Assembly: GCA_041739525.1 (NCBI GenBank)
Contig: JBGSNQ010000036.1
Location: 1 to 64,000 of the forward strand
Length of the DNA stretch: 64,000 nucleotides
Origin: DATJGR01 sp041739525
GTDB taxonomy: Bacteria > Pseudomonadota > Gammaproteobacteria > Pseudomonadales > Azotimanducaceae
Direction of reading: 5' to 3'
The notes beneath the pieces are model-generated. The model searched no databases and was not told the DNA's origin. It saw nothing but the letters and a program-made list of their open reading frames with translations. Within the stretch, counting starts at the first letter, position 1; each line of letters begins with the position of its first letter. The translations under genes were made by a program, and so were the position numbers. Positions 35,221-42,642 of the stretch are shown here, piece after piece.

Positions 35221-35703
35221 TCACGGCCGGATGACGATGATGGTGCCGTCGTCGACGGCATTCCAGATGGCGTCCATCGCATCGTTGGCGACGGCGATGC
35301 AGCCGTCGGTCCAGTCGTCCCAGGCAAGTTGGGCCAACACCGGATCGTTCGGCAGGCCGTGGATCATCACCATGCCGCCGGGCGGCGCACCGGCGCGATG
35401 CGCATGTGCGAGGTCGCGCGGGCTCGGATAGGAGATGTGGATCGAGCGGTAGAAGCGGCTGTCGGGGTTGCGCCAGTCGAGGTAGTAGCGACCCTCCGGC
35501 GTGCGGGCGTCGCCTTCGTGCATTTTCGGCCCCACCGGATTTTTGCCGAGCGAAATCGGGAAGTGCCCGATGATTTCGCCGGCGCGCAGCAACATCAGCA
35601 GACGTTCGGATTTGTAGACCAGAACGGCGTCGGCCTTAGCCGAGGGGTCAGCGTGCGCTTCACCTGCGAGCAGGGCGGCCACGATCAAAAGCAGGGGGTG
35701 CAT
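35221..35703 (-). CDS. L,D-transpeptidase family protein (YkuD domain)
   Basis: 160 residues from MHPLLLIVAALLAGEAHA, which gives a clean signal peptide; an ATG 39 bp upstream adds MSEPHGRSVFGLR. The YkuD core contains LLMLLRAGEIIGHFPISLGKNPVGPK, MVMIHGLP and the catalytic TDGCIAVAND. It would form 3-3 cross-links in peptidoglycan or attach proteins to it in the periplasm. Lacks LysM or other wall-binding domains. Confidence 0.9.
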   Translation of the reverse strand: MHPLLLIVAALLAGEAHADPSAKADAVLVYKSERLLMLLRAGEIIGHFPISLGKNPVGPKMHEGDARTPEGRYYLDWRNPDSRFYRSIHISYPSPRDLAHAHRAGAPPGGMVMIHGLPNDPVLAQLAWDDWTDGCIAVANDAMDAIWNAVDDGTIIVIRP

Positions 35704-35875
35704 TCTCAGGCCAAAGACACTGCGTCCATGCGGTTCGCTCATCGAGCGATCAATCCTCCAACTACACGCTCATATTCTCGCCCGGCCGTCGCAGCGCCGT
35801 CGAGAGCATCGATGAGAAGCAGCCGCCTTCGTCGCAGTGATACAAATCGCATTTCGACGCGGGTGAGCAGGGTTG

Positions 35876-36382
35876 TCAGGGGCCGACGGCGTCGCCCGGC
35901 CGAACGGTACCTCCCGATACGATTCGTGCGCGTAGCCCCGCTCGATGGGCCAGTGCCCCCACGACCGCGGTGGGGGATACGTCGGTGGTGGACAGCCGTC
36001 GCCCGAGGGTGGCGCACGGTTCACACAGTTCGACGCCGTAGATGACCGCGCTGCCCAGGGTGAACTCGCGGCCAACCAGTTCGTTCAGCGCGATACCTCG
36101 TGTAACGACATTGCGGCGGGGGTCGCCCGAGTCGATGTGCAGGCGGGTCTCGCGGCGAAACCGCTCTATTTCTTCGGCCGAGATCAGCGTGATCTGCTTG
36201 TCGTGTCCGGTGGCGGCGGTGGTGTCTTTGAAGTTGCGGTCGCCGAGAATGCCGCAGCCCGCGATCAGGTCGGCGCACGGCATCAGCTGCATCGGCTCCC
36301 CCGAGTGCGGCGCTATGTAGATCGCTTCGATGAGGCCAGCCACCGTGAGCTCCGTTTGCGACGCACTGTGATGGTAGCGCAT
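35876..36382 (-). CDS. MOSC domain protein
   Basis: 168 residues. GLIEAIYIAPHSGEPMQLMP, GILGDRNF, ITLISAEEIERF, GDPRRNVVTRGIALNELVGREFTLGSAVIYGVELCEPCATLG form a complete MOSC domain, with the conserved Cys in ELCEPC. MOSC proteins handle sulfur on molybdenum cofactor or related carriers. The window also carries an unlinked modA. Single gene on its strand, with 132 bp before the transpeptidase. Confidence 0.9.
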   Translation of the reverse strand: MRYHHSASQTELTVAGLIEAIYIAPHSGEPMQLMPCADLIAGCGILGDRNFKDTTAATGHDKQITLISAEEIERFRRETRLHIDSGDPRRNVVTRGIALNELVGREFTLGSAVIYGVELCEPCATLGRRLSTTDVSPTAVVGALAHRAGLRARIVSGGTVRPGDAVGP

Positions 36383-36588
36383 GGCCCACTGGTAATGACT
36401 AAACGCATGGTGTAGCCTGCGAACCGCCTAGGAACAGTCCCGCCCCGATTTCCCCTCTGAGCTCACACCTTAAGTTAGCAAGTCGGTCATCGTTCCGTTT
36501 CGAAGCGGTCGTTATGGCATCTGCCATATCGAGTCAGTTCTTAACCTGTGCAGGCCGTTGCGAGCGGGAGCCCAAGCACTTTGAGAGG

Positions 36589-36603
36589 TCCGGAAAATCC
36601 GGA
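36589..36603 (+). promoter_or_regulatory. leader hairpin just before the RRM gene's ribosome site
   Basis: TCCGGA-AAA-TCCGGA forms a 6-bp stem; the CGGAG ribosome site at 36606-36610 follows directly. The whole 235-bp gap upstream lacks any gene and is likely a long 5' leader. The structure may control translation. Confidence 0.45.
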
Positions 36604-36617
36604 CGCGGAGTAAATTA

Positions 36618-36938
36618 GTGAAGAAGATCTACGTTGGAAATCTGTCCTGGGGCACCACGGACCGCGACCTTGAGACGCTGTTTTCGGCTCATGGCGATGT
36701 GCGTTCTGCCACAGTCATTACTGATCGGGACACGGGCCGTTCGCGCGGTTTCGGTTTCGTCGAAATGGAAGACCAGGCAGCAAATGAAGCCATCAGTGCG
36801 CTCAATGACAAAGAAGTCGACGGTCGTCGGCTGAAGGTCAACGAAGCCAAAGACCGCCCTGCGAAAGATCGCGGTGGTGATCGCGGTGGTGATCGCGGTG
36901 GTCGTGCAGGCGGCGGCGGTGGTGACAGACGCTGGTAA
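36618..36938 (+). CDS. RRM-type RNA-binding protein with Gly/Arg-rich tail
   Basis: 106 residues from a GTG start. A single RNA-recognition motif carries RNP2 KIYVGNL and RNP1 RGFGFVEM. The tail after residue 80 is a repeated DRGGDRGG/GGGG run rich in Gly, Arg and Asp. This is the small cold-shock-like RRM protein common in cyanobacteria and proteobacteria; it binds single-stranded RNA in the cytosol. Long structured leader and GTG start suggest post-transcriptional control. Confidence 0.93.
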   Translation: MKKIYVGNLSWGTTDRDLETLFSAHGDVRSATVITDRDTGRSRGFGFVEMEDQAANEAISALNDKEVDGRRLKVNEAKDRPAKDRGGDRGGDRGGRAGGGGGDRRW

Positions 36939-37004
36939 TTTCAGATCGCTGTGCGCAAGCTTTGCGACGCGCACGCGTATCCGAAGTTCGCTGATCCAAT
37001 GAGA

Positions 37005-37021
37005 GGCCCGCTCAGCGGGCC
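37005..37021 (+). terminator. stem-loop after the RRM gene
   Basis: GGCCCGC, loop TCA, GCGGGCC: a 7-bp stem 66 bp past the RRM stop codon. No U-tract follows (CTGATAGAG), so it is a weak or factor-dependent terminator at best. Confidence 0.4.
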
Positions 37022-37121
37022 CTGATAGAGACCTCTTAGACCCTTACCGCCTTGGCCGGCTCGCGCCGGCGTATCGCGGTAAGCGGTCGATGTTTCCCTC
37101 GTGCTCCTCTGAAGTTGAGAG

Positions 37122-37487
37122 CTAAACCCGCTTTCCTCGCTCGTTGTAGCCCGCGCCGTCATACGGCTGCAGCTTTTCGAGCCACAGGGCTTCCAGAACT
37201 TCGAGATCATCCGCAGGGTCGTAGCCGGGTTTGTCCGACGGCTCTAGCGTGTCGAGCATCTCGAACGCGAAGGCTCCCTTGCCGAGCTTCTTCCAGTCAT
37301 CGAGTAGCGCTTTGTTCGGATGAATGCCGAGACTGAGTTCAGCCTCGTGCCGGTTCAGCCGCGCGCGCATGTCGCGCGACGCACCGACGAGCGACTTGCC
37401 GTTCATGGTGTTGTGTATGCGATAAACGCCGAAGGCCTTCGGCGTTTCCTTGTAGGCGCGGATCAGTTCTTTGCGGCGGTCGGCCAC
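37122..37487 (-). CDS. GIY-YIG nuclease-fold protein
   Basis: 121 residues from a GTG. FGVYRIHNTMNGKSLVGASRDMRARLNRHEAELSLGIHPNKALLDDWKKLG matches the GIY-YIG fold (G-V-Y / L-V-G pair, Arg and a Glu in DDLEVLEALW). It is of the compact single-domain type like the LuxR-adjacent GIY-YIG proteins, not UvrC. A DNA-processing role is inferred from the fold. Confidence 0.85.
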   Translation of the reverse strand: MADRRKELIRAYKETPKAFGVYRIHNTMNGKSLVGASRDMRARLNRHEAELSLGIHPNKALLDDWKKLGKGAFAFEMLDTLEPSDKPGYDPADDLEVLEALWLEKLQPYDGAGYNERGKRV

Positions 37488-37521
37488 GGCTTGGGTCCCT
37501 TCGTCAGTAGCAATGGACTAA

Positions 37522-37785
37522 TCAGGCGTACGTCTTGAGCGACTTGCCGATTTTTGCGAGCAACGCCTTCTGCTCCTTCGCAGTGGTCGCGCGCATGCGC
37601 GTGAATTCCTCGAGGTCGAGCTTTACGTCGGCGAAGGTGCCGGCCGGGTCTTCGTGGAAATGCAGATAGCCCCTCGACTTGAAATAGAACGACCCCGGCG
37701 ACTTCTCGCGCAATTGCGGCAGCTTGCGCACTTCGCTGAGCAGATCGCCGATCTGCACGAGCGTCGCTGCGCCCGCGTGCTTCAC
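37522..37785 (-). CDS. small hypothetical protein
   Basis: 87 residues from a GTG overlapping the end of the NIPSNAP gene. Sequence LVQIGDLLSEVRKLPQLREKSPGSFYFKSRGYLHFHEDPAGTFADVKLDLEEFTRMRATT resembles short luciferase/DUF5519-like modules (FHEDP...DVKL), but I do not assign it. The longer frame that starts further upstream lies inside the NIPSNAP gene and is unlikely. Soluble, no signal peptide. Confidence 0.65.
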   Translation of the reverse strand: MKHAGAATLVQIGDLLSEVRKLPQLREKSPGSFYFKSRGYLHFHEDPAGTFADVKLDLEEFTRMRATTAKEQKALLAKIGKSLKTYA

Positions 37786-38123
37786 GTCAACGATTCCGTG
37801 AATTTGCACTCGATGCGCAGATAGCTCGCCATGCCGCCGGGCACCTCCTTGAAGATCGCTTGCCATTCCGGCGTTGCGAAAGCGTCATCGAGCGTCTGCT
37901 TGCGACGCGAGATATCGTCCCACCCGATGATCCAGGTGATGTTCGACGATCCGAGTTCGTCCATCGGGCGTCCAGTGACGTCGGGCGCGAGGTCGGTGTT
38001 CACCCAGAAGCCCAGCACGTTGAACTTGCGCTTGAGATAGCCCATCGCCTTGTTCTTGGCCCACGCCTTGTATGCGTTCAATTGTCTCGGTTCGAAGTAG
38101 TAGTTGCGTATCTCGTAGATCAT
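37782..38123 (-). CDS. NIPSNAP family protein
   Basis: 113 residues: MIYEIRNYYFEPRQLNAYKAWAKNKAMGYLKRKFNVLGFWVNTD opens the ferredoxin-like NIPSNAP fold, and NITWIIGWDDISRRKQTLDDAFATPEWQAIFKEV is the conserved second half. Function unknown in bacteria. Overlaps the low-molecular-weight phosphatase upstream (ATGA) and a small hypothetical gene downstream. Confidence 0.9.
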   Translation of the reverse strand: MIYEIRNYYFEPRQLNAYKAWAKNKAMGYLKRKFNVLGFWVNTDLAPDVTGRPMDELGSSNITWIIGWDDISRRKQTLDDAFATPEWQAIFKEVPGGMASYLRIECKFTESLT

Positions 38124-38665
38124 TTGGGTGGCCTCATCTCGAACAGGATTGATGCTTCTTGATACGTGCATTCGCGTGAGGGCATGGTAAGCCTGCCGGC
38201 GAGCCGCGGCGTCAATCCGATGATCCGGTCGATCGTGGCGCGCACATGCGCTTCGACGGCACGCGGGTTCGATGTGTGGTCCGCCACGGCTTCGTCGACA
38301 TCGGGCAGCGGCTCGTCGTCGATGGCGCACGCAGTGGTGAACAAGGGCGCTGCGAAACCGAACTGCTCACGCAATGTCGCCACGTGTTCGGTACTCATTG
38401 CGACGACCAGATCTGCTGCGAGCATGGCTGACGTCAATGTACGACGCCGGTGTGCGCACACATCGAGCCCCTTCGAACGCAGATAGTCGCTGACCACCGG
38501 CTTCACCACGTGAGGAAAATCCTCGGTGCCTGCCGATTCGACGACGATGCGGCTGCCGATTCGCGAAAGCTCGGCGCGCAGGGCATATTCGGCCGTGAGG
38601 CTGCGAAAAATGTTGCCCGTGCAGACGAACAGCACGCGGCTGACCGCGTCTGCGTTGCATGTCAT
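38120..38665 (-). CDS. low-molecular-weight protein tyrosine phosphatase-like protein
   Basis: 181 residues. The P-loop VLFVCTGNIFRS fits C-x5-R, with catalytic Cys. The general acid Asp is expected near LPDVDEAVADHTSN. GLDVCAHRRRTLTSAMLAADLVVAMSTEHVATL is the usual middle block. It may act on phosphotyrosine or on arsenate/other small phosphates. Overlaps the GNAT gene upstream as ATGA. Confidence 0.88.
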   Translation of the reverse strand: MTCNADAVSRVLFVCTGNIFRSLTAEYALRAELSRIGSRIVVESAGTEDFPHVVKPVVSDYLRSKGLDVCAHRRRTLTSAMLAADLVVAMSTEHVATLREQFGFAAPLFTTACAIDDEPLPDVDEAVADHTSNPRAVEAHVRATIDRIIGLTPRLAGRLTMPSRECTYQEASILFEMRPPK

Positions 38666-39165
38666 GCGGCGCCGCTCTTGAAGTGAAAGAACGACCATGC
38701 TTTGCCGTTCACGATACGGCGTTCCTCGATCTGCCGGTCGTTCGCGTAGCGCGAGATGATCTTGCGCCAGAAGGGAATGGCTGGAACGTTGCCTTCGTAG
38801 ACGCGCACCAGCCATTGCCCCGGATGCATCGCCCATATCGCTTTTGCGAGTGCATCGCCGGCACCCGTGTGCCGATATCGGCGAACGATGAAGAATTCTT
38901 CGACGTCGTATCCATCGGCGCCGTTCAGCCAGGGTTTGGCGGACGTCACAAGCGCAAACCCCGCGAGCTTCCCGGCGCAGCGCAGGAGATACACTTCGTC
39001 GCCGCGCTGCCAATGCGGAGCCATGTCGTAGTGATAGCGTCCGTCGTCGCCGGTATCGAAACGGAACCACTCCGCCATGTCGTGCAGGTAATACTCGAAC
39101 AGGTTGCAGATGATCGCGTTCGACGATTCGTCGATTCGCTGCACCGTGAAATCGAGCTGGTCCAT
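38662..39165 (-). CDS. GNAT-type acetyltransferase
   Basis: 167 residues. AGKLAGFALVTSAKPW, YDVEEFFIVRRYRHTGAGDALAKAIWAMHPGQWLVRVYEGNVPAIPFWRKIIS follows the GNAT order: strand 4, the acetyl-CoA pyrophosphate loop (RRYRHTGAG), and the N-x-P-A-x-x-F-W motif. Target unknown. ATGA overlap with the phosphatase gene downstream means coupled expression. Confidence 0.9.
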   Translation of the reverse strand: MDQLDFTVQRIDESSNAIICNLFEYYLHDMAEWFRFDTGDDGRYHYDMAPHWQRGDEVYLLRCAGKLAGFALVTSAKPWLNGADGYDVEEFFIVRRYRHTGAGDALAKAIWAMHPGQWLVRVYEGNVPAIPFWRKIISRYANDRQIEERRIVNGKAWSFFHFKSGAA

Positions 39166-39189
39166 GCGCGCTCCTGCGTAACGGTTGGT

Positions 39190-39990
39190 TCAGAGTGCCC
39201 GATAGCGCGCTTCGACGAGCTGCGATCCGTACAGCCGTTCGAGCCGACGAATCGTGAAGTGCCCCTTGGCCATCTGCTGGTAGTGACTGATGAACAGCCA
39301 GTTCAGGATTGCGCCACCTGCCGCACCGATGATCGGTACCGCCTGCGCGGCAGCTTTTTCGGATACCTGAATGCTGAAACGCGCGGCGATCTTCTGAATG
39401 AGGTTGAGCAGCGGCGGTGCCGCACCCTTGAGCGCGTGCTTCGACATCAGGTGGTGAGCGGCTTCGCTAACGGCGTTCGCGAGGCTGACGCGTGCGATGT
39501 AATAGGCCGATTCGGAAGCGTCGTCGGAAGTAGCGCGGCCGCCGAGCGCGAATACGGCGAGGCACGCCACTTTTGCGTCCGGCGCGCGCAGGTCTTCGCC
39601 TTCGGCGCGTGCAACATCGGCGATCGAACGCAGCATTACCGTCGTAGAGAGTGGTAGTTCGAGCGCCAGCGCCGAAACGCCGAACGCGCCGCCCGCAGCG
39701 CCAGTGGTCGTTACCGCGAGTTTGTGCAGCAACTCGCTCGCCGAACGCGGCGCCGGATCGACGCTCCACAGCGCGACTTGTGCGGATTTTTCGAGCGCCG
39801 CGTGGCTGATGTCCAGAATCTTCTCGCGCCAGTTGGCCGGCAGATGATTGATGCCTTGCTCGATCGGGACGCCAAGGAAGTTGACTGCCTGAACCGCAAA
39901 GCGCGGGCGCTCTAACAGTTCTTTTGCGCCGCGCAGCTCGAGCAGATGCTCGGGCGTGAGATCGGCTTCCACGAGCGCGCGCTCGGTCAC
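39190..39990 (-). CDS. EcsC family protein
   Basis: 266 residues from a GTG. Typical EcsC blocks: HAALEKSAQVALWSV, TTTGAAGGAFGVSALALELPLSTTVMLRSIADVARAEGEDL, FALGGRAT and QVSEKAAAQAVPIIGAAGGAILNWLFISHYQQMAKGHFTIRRLER. Gly/Ala-rich helices suggest peripheral membrane association. Function unknown (the Bacillus namesake sits by an ABC transporter). GTGA overlap with the ferredoxin gene. Confidence 0.9.
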   Translation of the reverse strand: MTERALVEADLTPEHLLELRGAKELLERPRFAVQAVNFLGVPIEQGINHLPANWREKILDISHAALEKSAQVALWSVDPAPRSASELLHKLAVTTTGAAGGAFGVSALALELPLSTTVMLRSIADVARAEGEDLRAPDAKVACLAVFALGGRATSDDASESAYYIARVSLANAVSEAAHHLMSKHALKGAAPPLLNLIQKIAARFSIQVSEKAAAQAVPIIGAAGGAILNWLFISHYQQMAKGHFTIRRLERLYGSQLVEARYRAL

Positions 39991-40292
39991 TGTGCCGGCG
40001 CCGATGCCAGCGGCGCGAGGCGCAGCGCGTGCTCAGGGCACGCGTCGACGCACAGTCGGCATGCGTGACAAGCGAGCGGATTGACGACGAACGCCTGCTT
40101 GCCGTCGTGCGCCCAGGCTTTGAGTCGGCCGATGAACGACAGTTCTGCGCGTTGCGCCTTGGTCAGCGTTCCGATTTCGAACACCTTGAACGGACACACG
40201 CGCACGCAGTCCTGTTTTCCTTCGCAGCGATTGCGATCGACGATAGGCGCGACGCGCCCCGACACCTCGCTGCAACTCTCTTCATTCGACAT
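39987..40292 (-). CDS. ferredoxin with one incomplete cluster motif (3Fe-4S + 4Fe-4S type)
   Basis: 101 residues. The C-terminal motif CHACRLCVDACP is a full [4Fe-4S] set. The N-terminal motif CEGKQDCVRVCP has Lys at the second Cys position, the pattern of a 3Fe-4S centre, so a 7-iron ferredoxin is likely. Between them lies a loop of about 40 residues (TKAQRAELSFIGRLKAWAHDGKQAFVVN). A cytosolic electron carrier; the partner is not evident in the window. Overlaps the EcsC gene. Confidence 0.88.
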   Translation of the reverse strand: MSNEESCSEVSGRVAPIVDRNRCEGKQDCVRVCPFKVFEIGTLTKAQRAELSFIGRLKAWAHDGKQAFVVNPLACHACRLCVDACPEHALRLAPLASAPAQ

Positions 40293-40340
40293 CGGCTGCC
40301 TCCGGTTGCAGGCCAGTATACGTGCGTATAGCCCGCTGCT

Positions 40341-40637
40341 TCAGCGTTCGGAGCCTGCAGCAGCGCGCGGGGTGCCGAAACGCTTTTCGGAGCGCGCTCG
40401 CGCTCGTGCGATTTCTTCTGCGCGGTTCTTCGGCGGCGCGTTGGTTTCGAGCGATTGCAGGAGGTGCTTCGAAATGCGCGTGATCTCGTCGATCGAGAAC
40501 ATGAACGCCGCTTCGTTCGCCTTCGACGGCTTGGTGAAGCCGCTGACCTTTCGCACAAACTGCAACGCGGCGGCGTGGATTTCTTCGTCCGTGGACGGTG
40601 GATCGAAGTTGAACAGCGTTTTGATGTTCCTGCACAT
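40341..40637 (-). CDS. DUF2277 family protein
   Basis: 98 residues. MCRNIKTLFNFDPPSTDEEIHAAALQFVRKVSGFTKPSKANEAAFMFSIDEITRISKHLLQSLETNAPPK is the full DUF2277 pattern (Cys2, N-F-x-P-P-A/S). A small helical cytosolic protein of unknown function. Stands 17 bp after the HD gene on the same strand. Confidence 0.93.
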   Translation of the reverse strand: MCRNIKTLFNFDPPSTDEEIHAAALQFVRKVSGFTKPSKANEAAFMFSIDEITRISKHLLQSLETNAPPKNRAEEIARARARSEKRFGTPRAAAGSER

Positions 40638-40654
40638 GGGAGTGGTCTCCTGGA

Positions 40655-41281
40655 TCAGGTTTGTTCGAGTTGCGCGATCGCGCGCGCGAGGTTTCGACGC
40701 GCCGGCGCCTCGTAGCGTTCGTGCAATGCTGCAGTCGTATAGATGTGCGGCCGCTTCAGGAATTCCGACAACACGACGATTCGCGATTCGACGTAGCGGT
40801 GCCACGGTACCCAATGGTATTCGCGCCGAATCGCCGCGTCATAGTCGTCGAACACGCGACGCGGTTGTCCGAGGATTCCGAGATCGATATCGACCAGCAA
40901 CTGCTGGTCCGGATCGTCGACCGCGACGCTGTGTCGTGTGGCCATGATCAATGCGTGAACGCGCGACACGCAGGCCGGATCGACCCGCTCGGATGAAAGG
41001 AACTCTGCTGCCCACTCGGCCGAGCGGTGTTCGTTGTCGTCGCGATGCGTGTCGTAAATCGCGTCGTGGAACCACAGCGCAATCTCTATCTCGGCCGGAT
41101 GCTTCGCAAGCGGGCGATGACGTTGTGCCTCTGTCAGGCACACGTCTATGTGTCGAGCGGTGTGGTAGTACCGTTCAGGCGCGGCGTACGCGGCGGCGAG
41201 TTGCGCAAAGATGTCGCGCGTCGATCGAACGTGCAACACAGCGAGGCTCGACGCCAGGTGGGCCGCAGCAAAACACTTCAT
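40655..41281 (-). CDS. HD-domain metal-dependent phosphohydrolase-like protein
   Basis: 208 residues. YAAPERYYHTARHIDVCLTEA supplies the first His, ALWFHDAIYDTHRDDNEHRSAEWA the HD pair with flanking residues, and RVHALIMATRHS plus LLVDIDLGILGQPRRVFDDYDAAIRREYHWVPWHRY the rest of a COG4339-type HD protein. The role in nucleotide metabolism is unknown. Its ATG overlaps the upstream membrane-protein gene (ATGA). Confidence 0.9.
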   Translation of the reverse strand: MKCFAAAHLASSLAVLHVRSTRDIFAQLAAAYAAPERYYHTARHIDVCLTEAQRHRPLAKHPAEIEIALWFHDAIYDTHRDDNEHRSAEWAAEFLSSERVDPACVSRVHALIMATRHSVAVDDPDQQLLVDIDLGILGQPRRVFDDYDAAIRREYHWVPWHRYVESRIVVLSEFLKRPHIYTTAALHERYEAPARRNLARAIAQLEQT

Positions 41282-41700
41282 CGCAAATGGCTCTTCATGC
41301 TGGGATACAAACCGGCCGCGAGCAAAGGGATTACCCACCAGGCCCACTCACCGAGAAACATCGCAAAACCTGCATACCCGAGCCACGGCAACCCGAGAAT
41401 CGCGAGCAACATGGCGAGACCGAACGCGCCCGCAAACGACGCGAATAGAACCCAGAACGAGCGCGGTAGCCCGCGATGTCCGTCAACCGACTCACCGGCG
41501 CGAACGCTGAGCGTCAGAAATGCGATCGCTACCAGCATCATAGAGAACGCGACGAGCGCGACAATGTTTGCCTGCGACCACTCGGGACGCCATGCCGCGA
41601 GACATAAGTACACCGTCAGCGCACCGATCAGAACGCGCAGCAGCACGCGCTGGCGAGATTGCTTCGGCTGAGTCGCGGGCTGCTTCACCGGGCTGTTCAT
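41278..41700 (-). CDS. four-helix membrane protein, unknown function
   Basis: 140 residues (143 from an ATG nine bp upstream). A basic N-terminus (KQPATQPKQSRQRVLLR) is followed by helices IGALTVYLCLAAW, IVALVAFSMMLVAIAFLTL, SFWVLFASFAGAFGLAMLLAILGL and GYAGFAMFLGEWAWWVIPLLAAGLY. Co-translated with the HD protein through ATGA. No family recognised. Confidence 0.7.
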   Translation of the reverse strand: MNSPVKQPATQPKQSRQRVLLRVLIGALTVYLCLAAWRPEWSQANIVALVAFSMMLVAIAFLTLSVRAGESVDGHRGLPRSFWVLFASFAGAFGLAMLLAILGLPWLGYAGFAMFLGEWAWWVIPLLAAGLYPSMKSHLR

Positions 41701-41862
41701 GTTGAACATCGGTCTGTTCGGCTGATCTCTCGGAGTCTTGTGCAATCGCAGTTCGCGATCAAGCCGAACGAACCCGCTTGCAGGCACAGGGTGCGGCAAC
41801 AGGGTGCGGCGGCTATTCTCGCGGCCTGGGAATCGAGAAACGAATTCACGAAAGGGGACACC

Positions 41863-42636
41863 ATGATCCGTCTGATATTTCTGCTGCGTCGCCGGCCCGA
41901 GTTGTCGTTGGCCGAATTCCAGCGCTATTGGCGCGAGGAGCATGGTCCGCTGGTGGCGAGCCATGCGCAGCGGATCGGCGCGTTGCGGTACATCCAGGTG
42001 CACAGGCTCGAAGACGAGATCAACGCTCGCATGGCAAAAGCGCGCGGAGGTATGGAGCAACCCTACGACGGTGTCGCCGAACTGTGGTGGGATTCGGAAG
42101 AGGCATTGGCAGGCGTGCTGGCGACGAATGGCGGACAGGCGGCAGGGGCCGATCTGCTCGAAGACGAGCGCAAGTTCATCGATCTTCCCAACTCTCCGCT
42201 GTGGTTCGCGCACGAGTATCCGCAGGTAAACCCCACGCCGGAGAACATCGTTGCGCGCGAACGCAACAGCATCGTGAAGCTGTATTTTCCGCTGCGGCGC
42301 CGTTCGGAGCTGAGCGAGGAAGTAGCGCAGCGCTATTGGCGTACGAGCCACGGACCCCTGATCCGTTCCCAGGCGCAGGCCGGCGGCATCTTGCGCTACC
42401 AGCAGGTGCATCGGTTCGAGAGCGCGCTCGAGACTGAACTGCGTTCAGCGCGCGGAACAGTTACGCCGGCATACACCGGTCACGCCGAAGTATGGTTCGA
42501 TCGCGGCATCGCCCGTACCGGCCCGGAGGCCGCTGCGTCGGGCGCGCGCGCCATTGAAGACGAGAGCAAGTTCATCGACTTCGCGCGTTCGTGCATGTGG
42601 ATCGGTAAAGAGCACATCTTCATCGACCGCATGTAG
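41863..42636 (+). CDS. EthD-domain protein with two tandem EthD modules
   Basis: 257 residues. Module 1 (about 1-120) begins MIRLIFLLRRRPELSLAEFQRYWREEHGPLVASHAQRIGALRYIQVHR; module 2 (about 130-250) begins IVKLYFPLRRRSELSEEVAQRYWRTSHGPLIRSQAQAGGILRYQQVHRF. Each ends with DERKFIDLPNS or DESKFIDFARS. A single polypeptide therefore makes the two halves of a dimeric alpha-beta barrel. EthD-type proteins are linked to oxidative breakdown of ethers and other compounds; the reaction here is unknown. Opposite strand to its neighbours. Confidence 0.88.
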   Translation: MIRLIFLLRRRPELSLAEFQRYWREEHGPLVASHAQRIGALRYIQVHRLEDEINARMAKARGGMEQPYDGVAELWWDSEEALAGVLATNGGQAAGADLLEDERKFIDLPNSPLWFAHEYPQVNPTPENIVARERNSIVKLYFPLRRRSELSEEVAQRYWRTSHGPLIRSQAQAGGILRYQQVHRFESALETELRSARGTVTPAYTGHAEVWFDRGIARTGPEAAASGARAIEDESKFIDFARSCMWIGKEHIFIDRM

Positions 42637-42642
42637 GGGGGC

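Noticed and set aside
37122..37487. Homing endonuclease interpretation of the GIY-YIG gene
   Set aside because: Single compact domain, free-standing, no intron or intein context.
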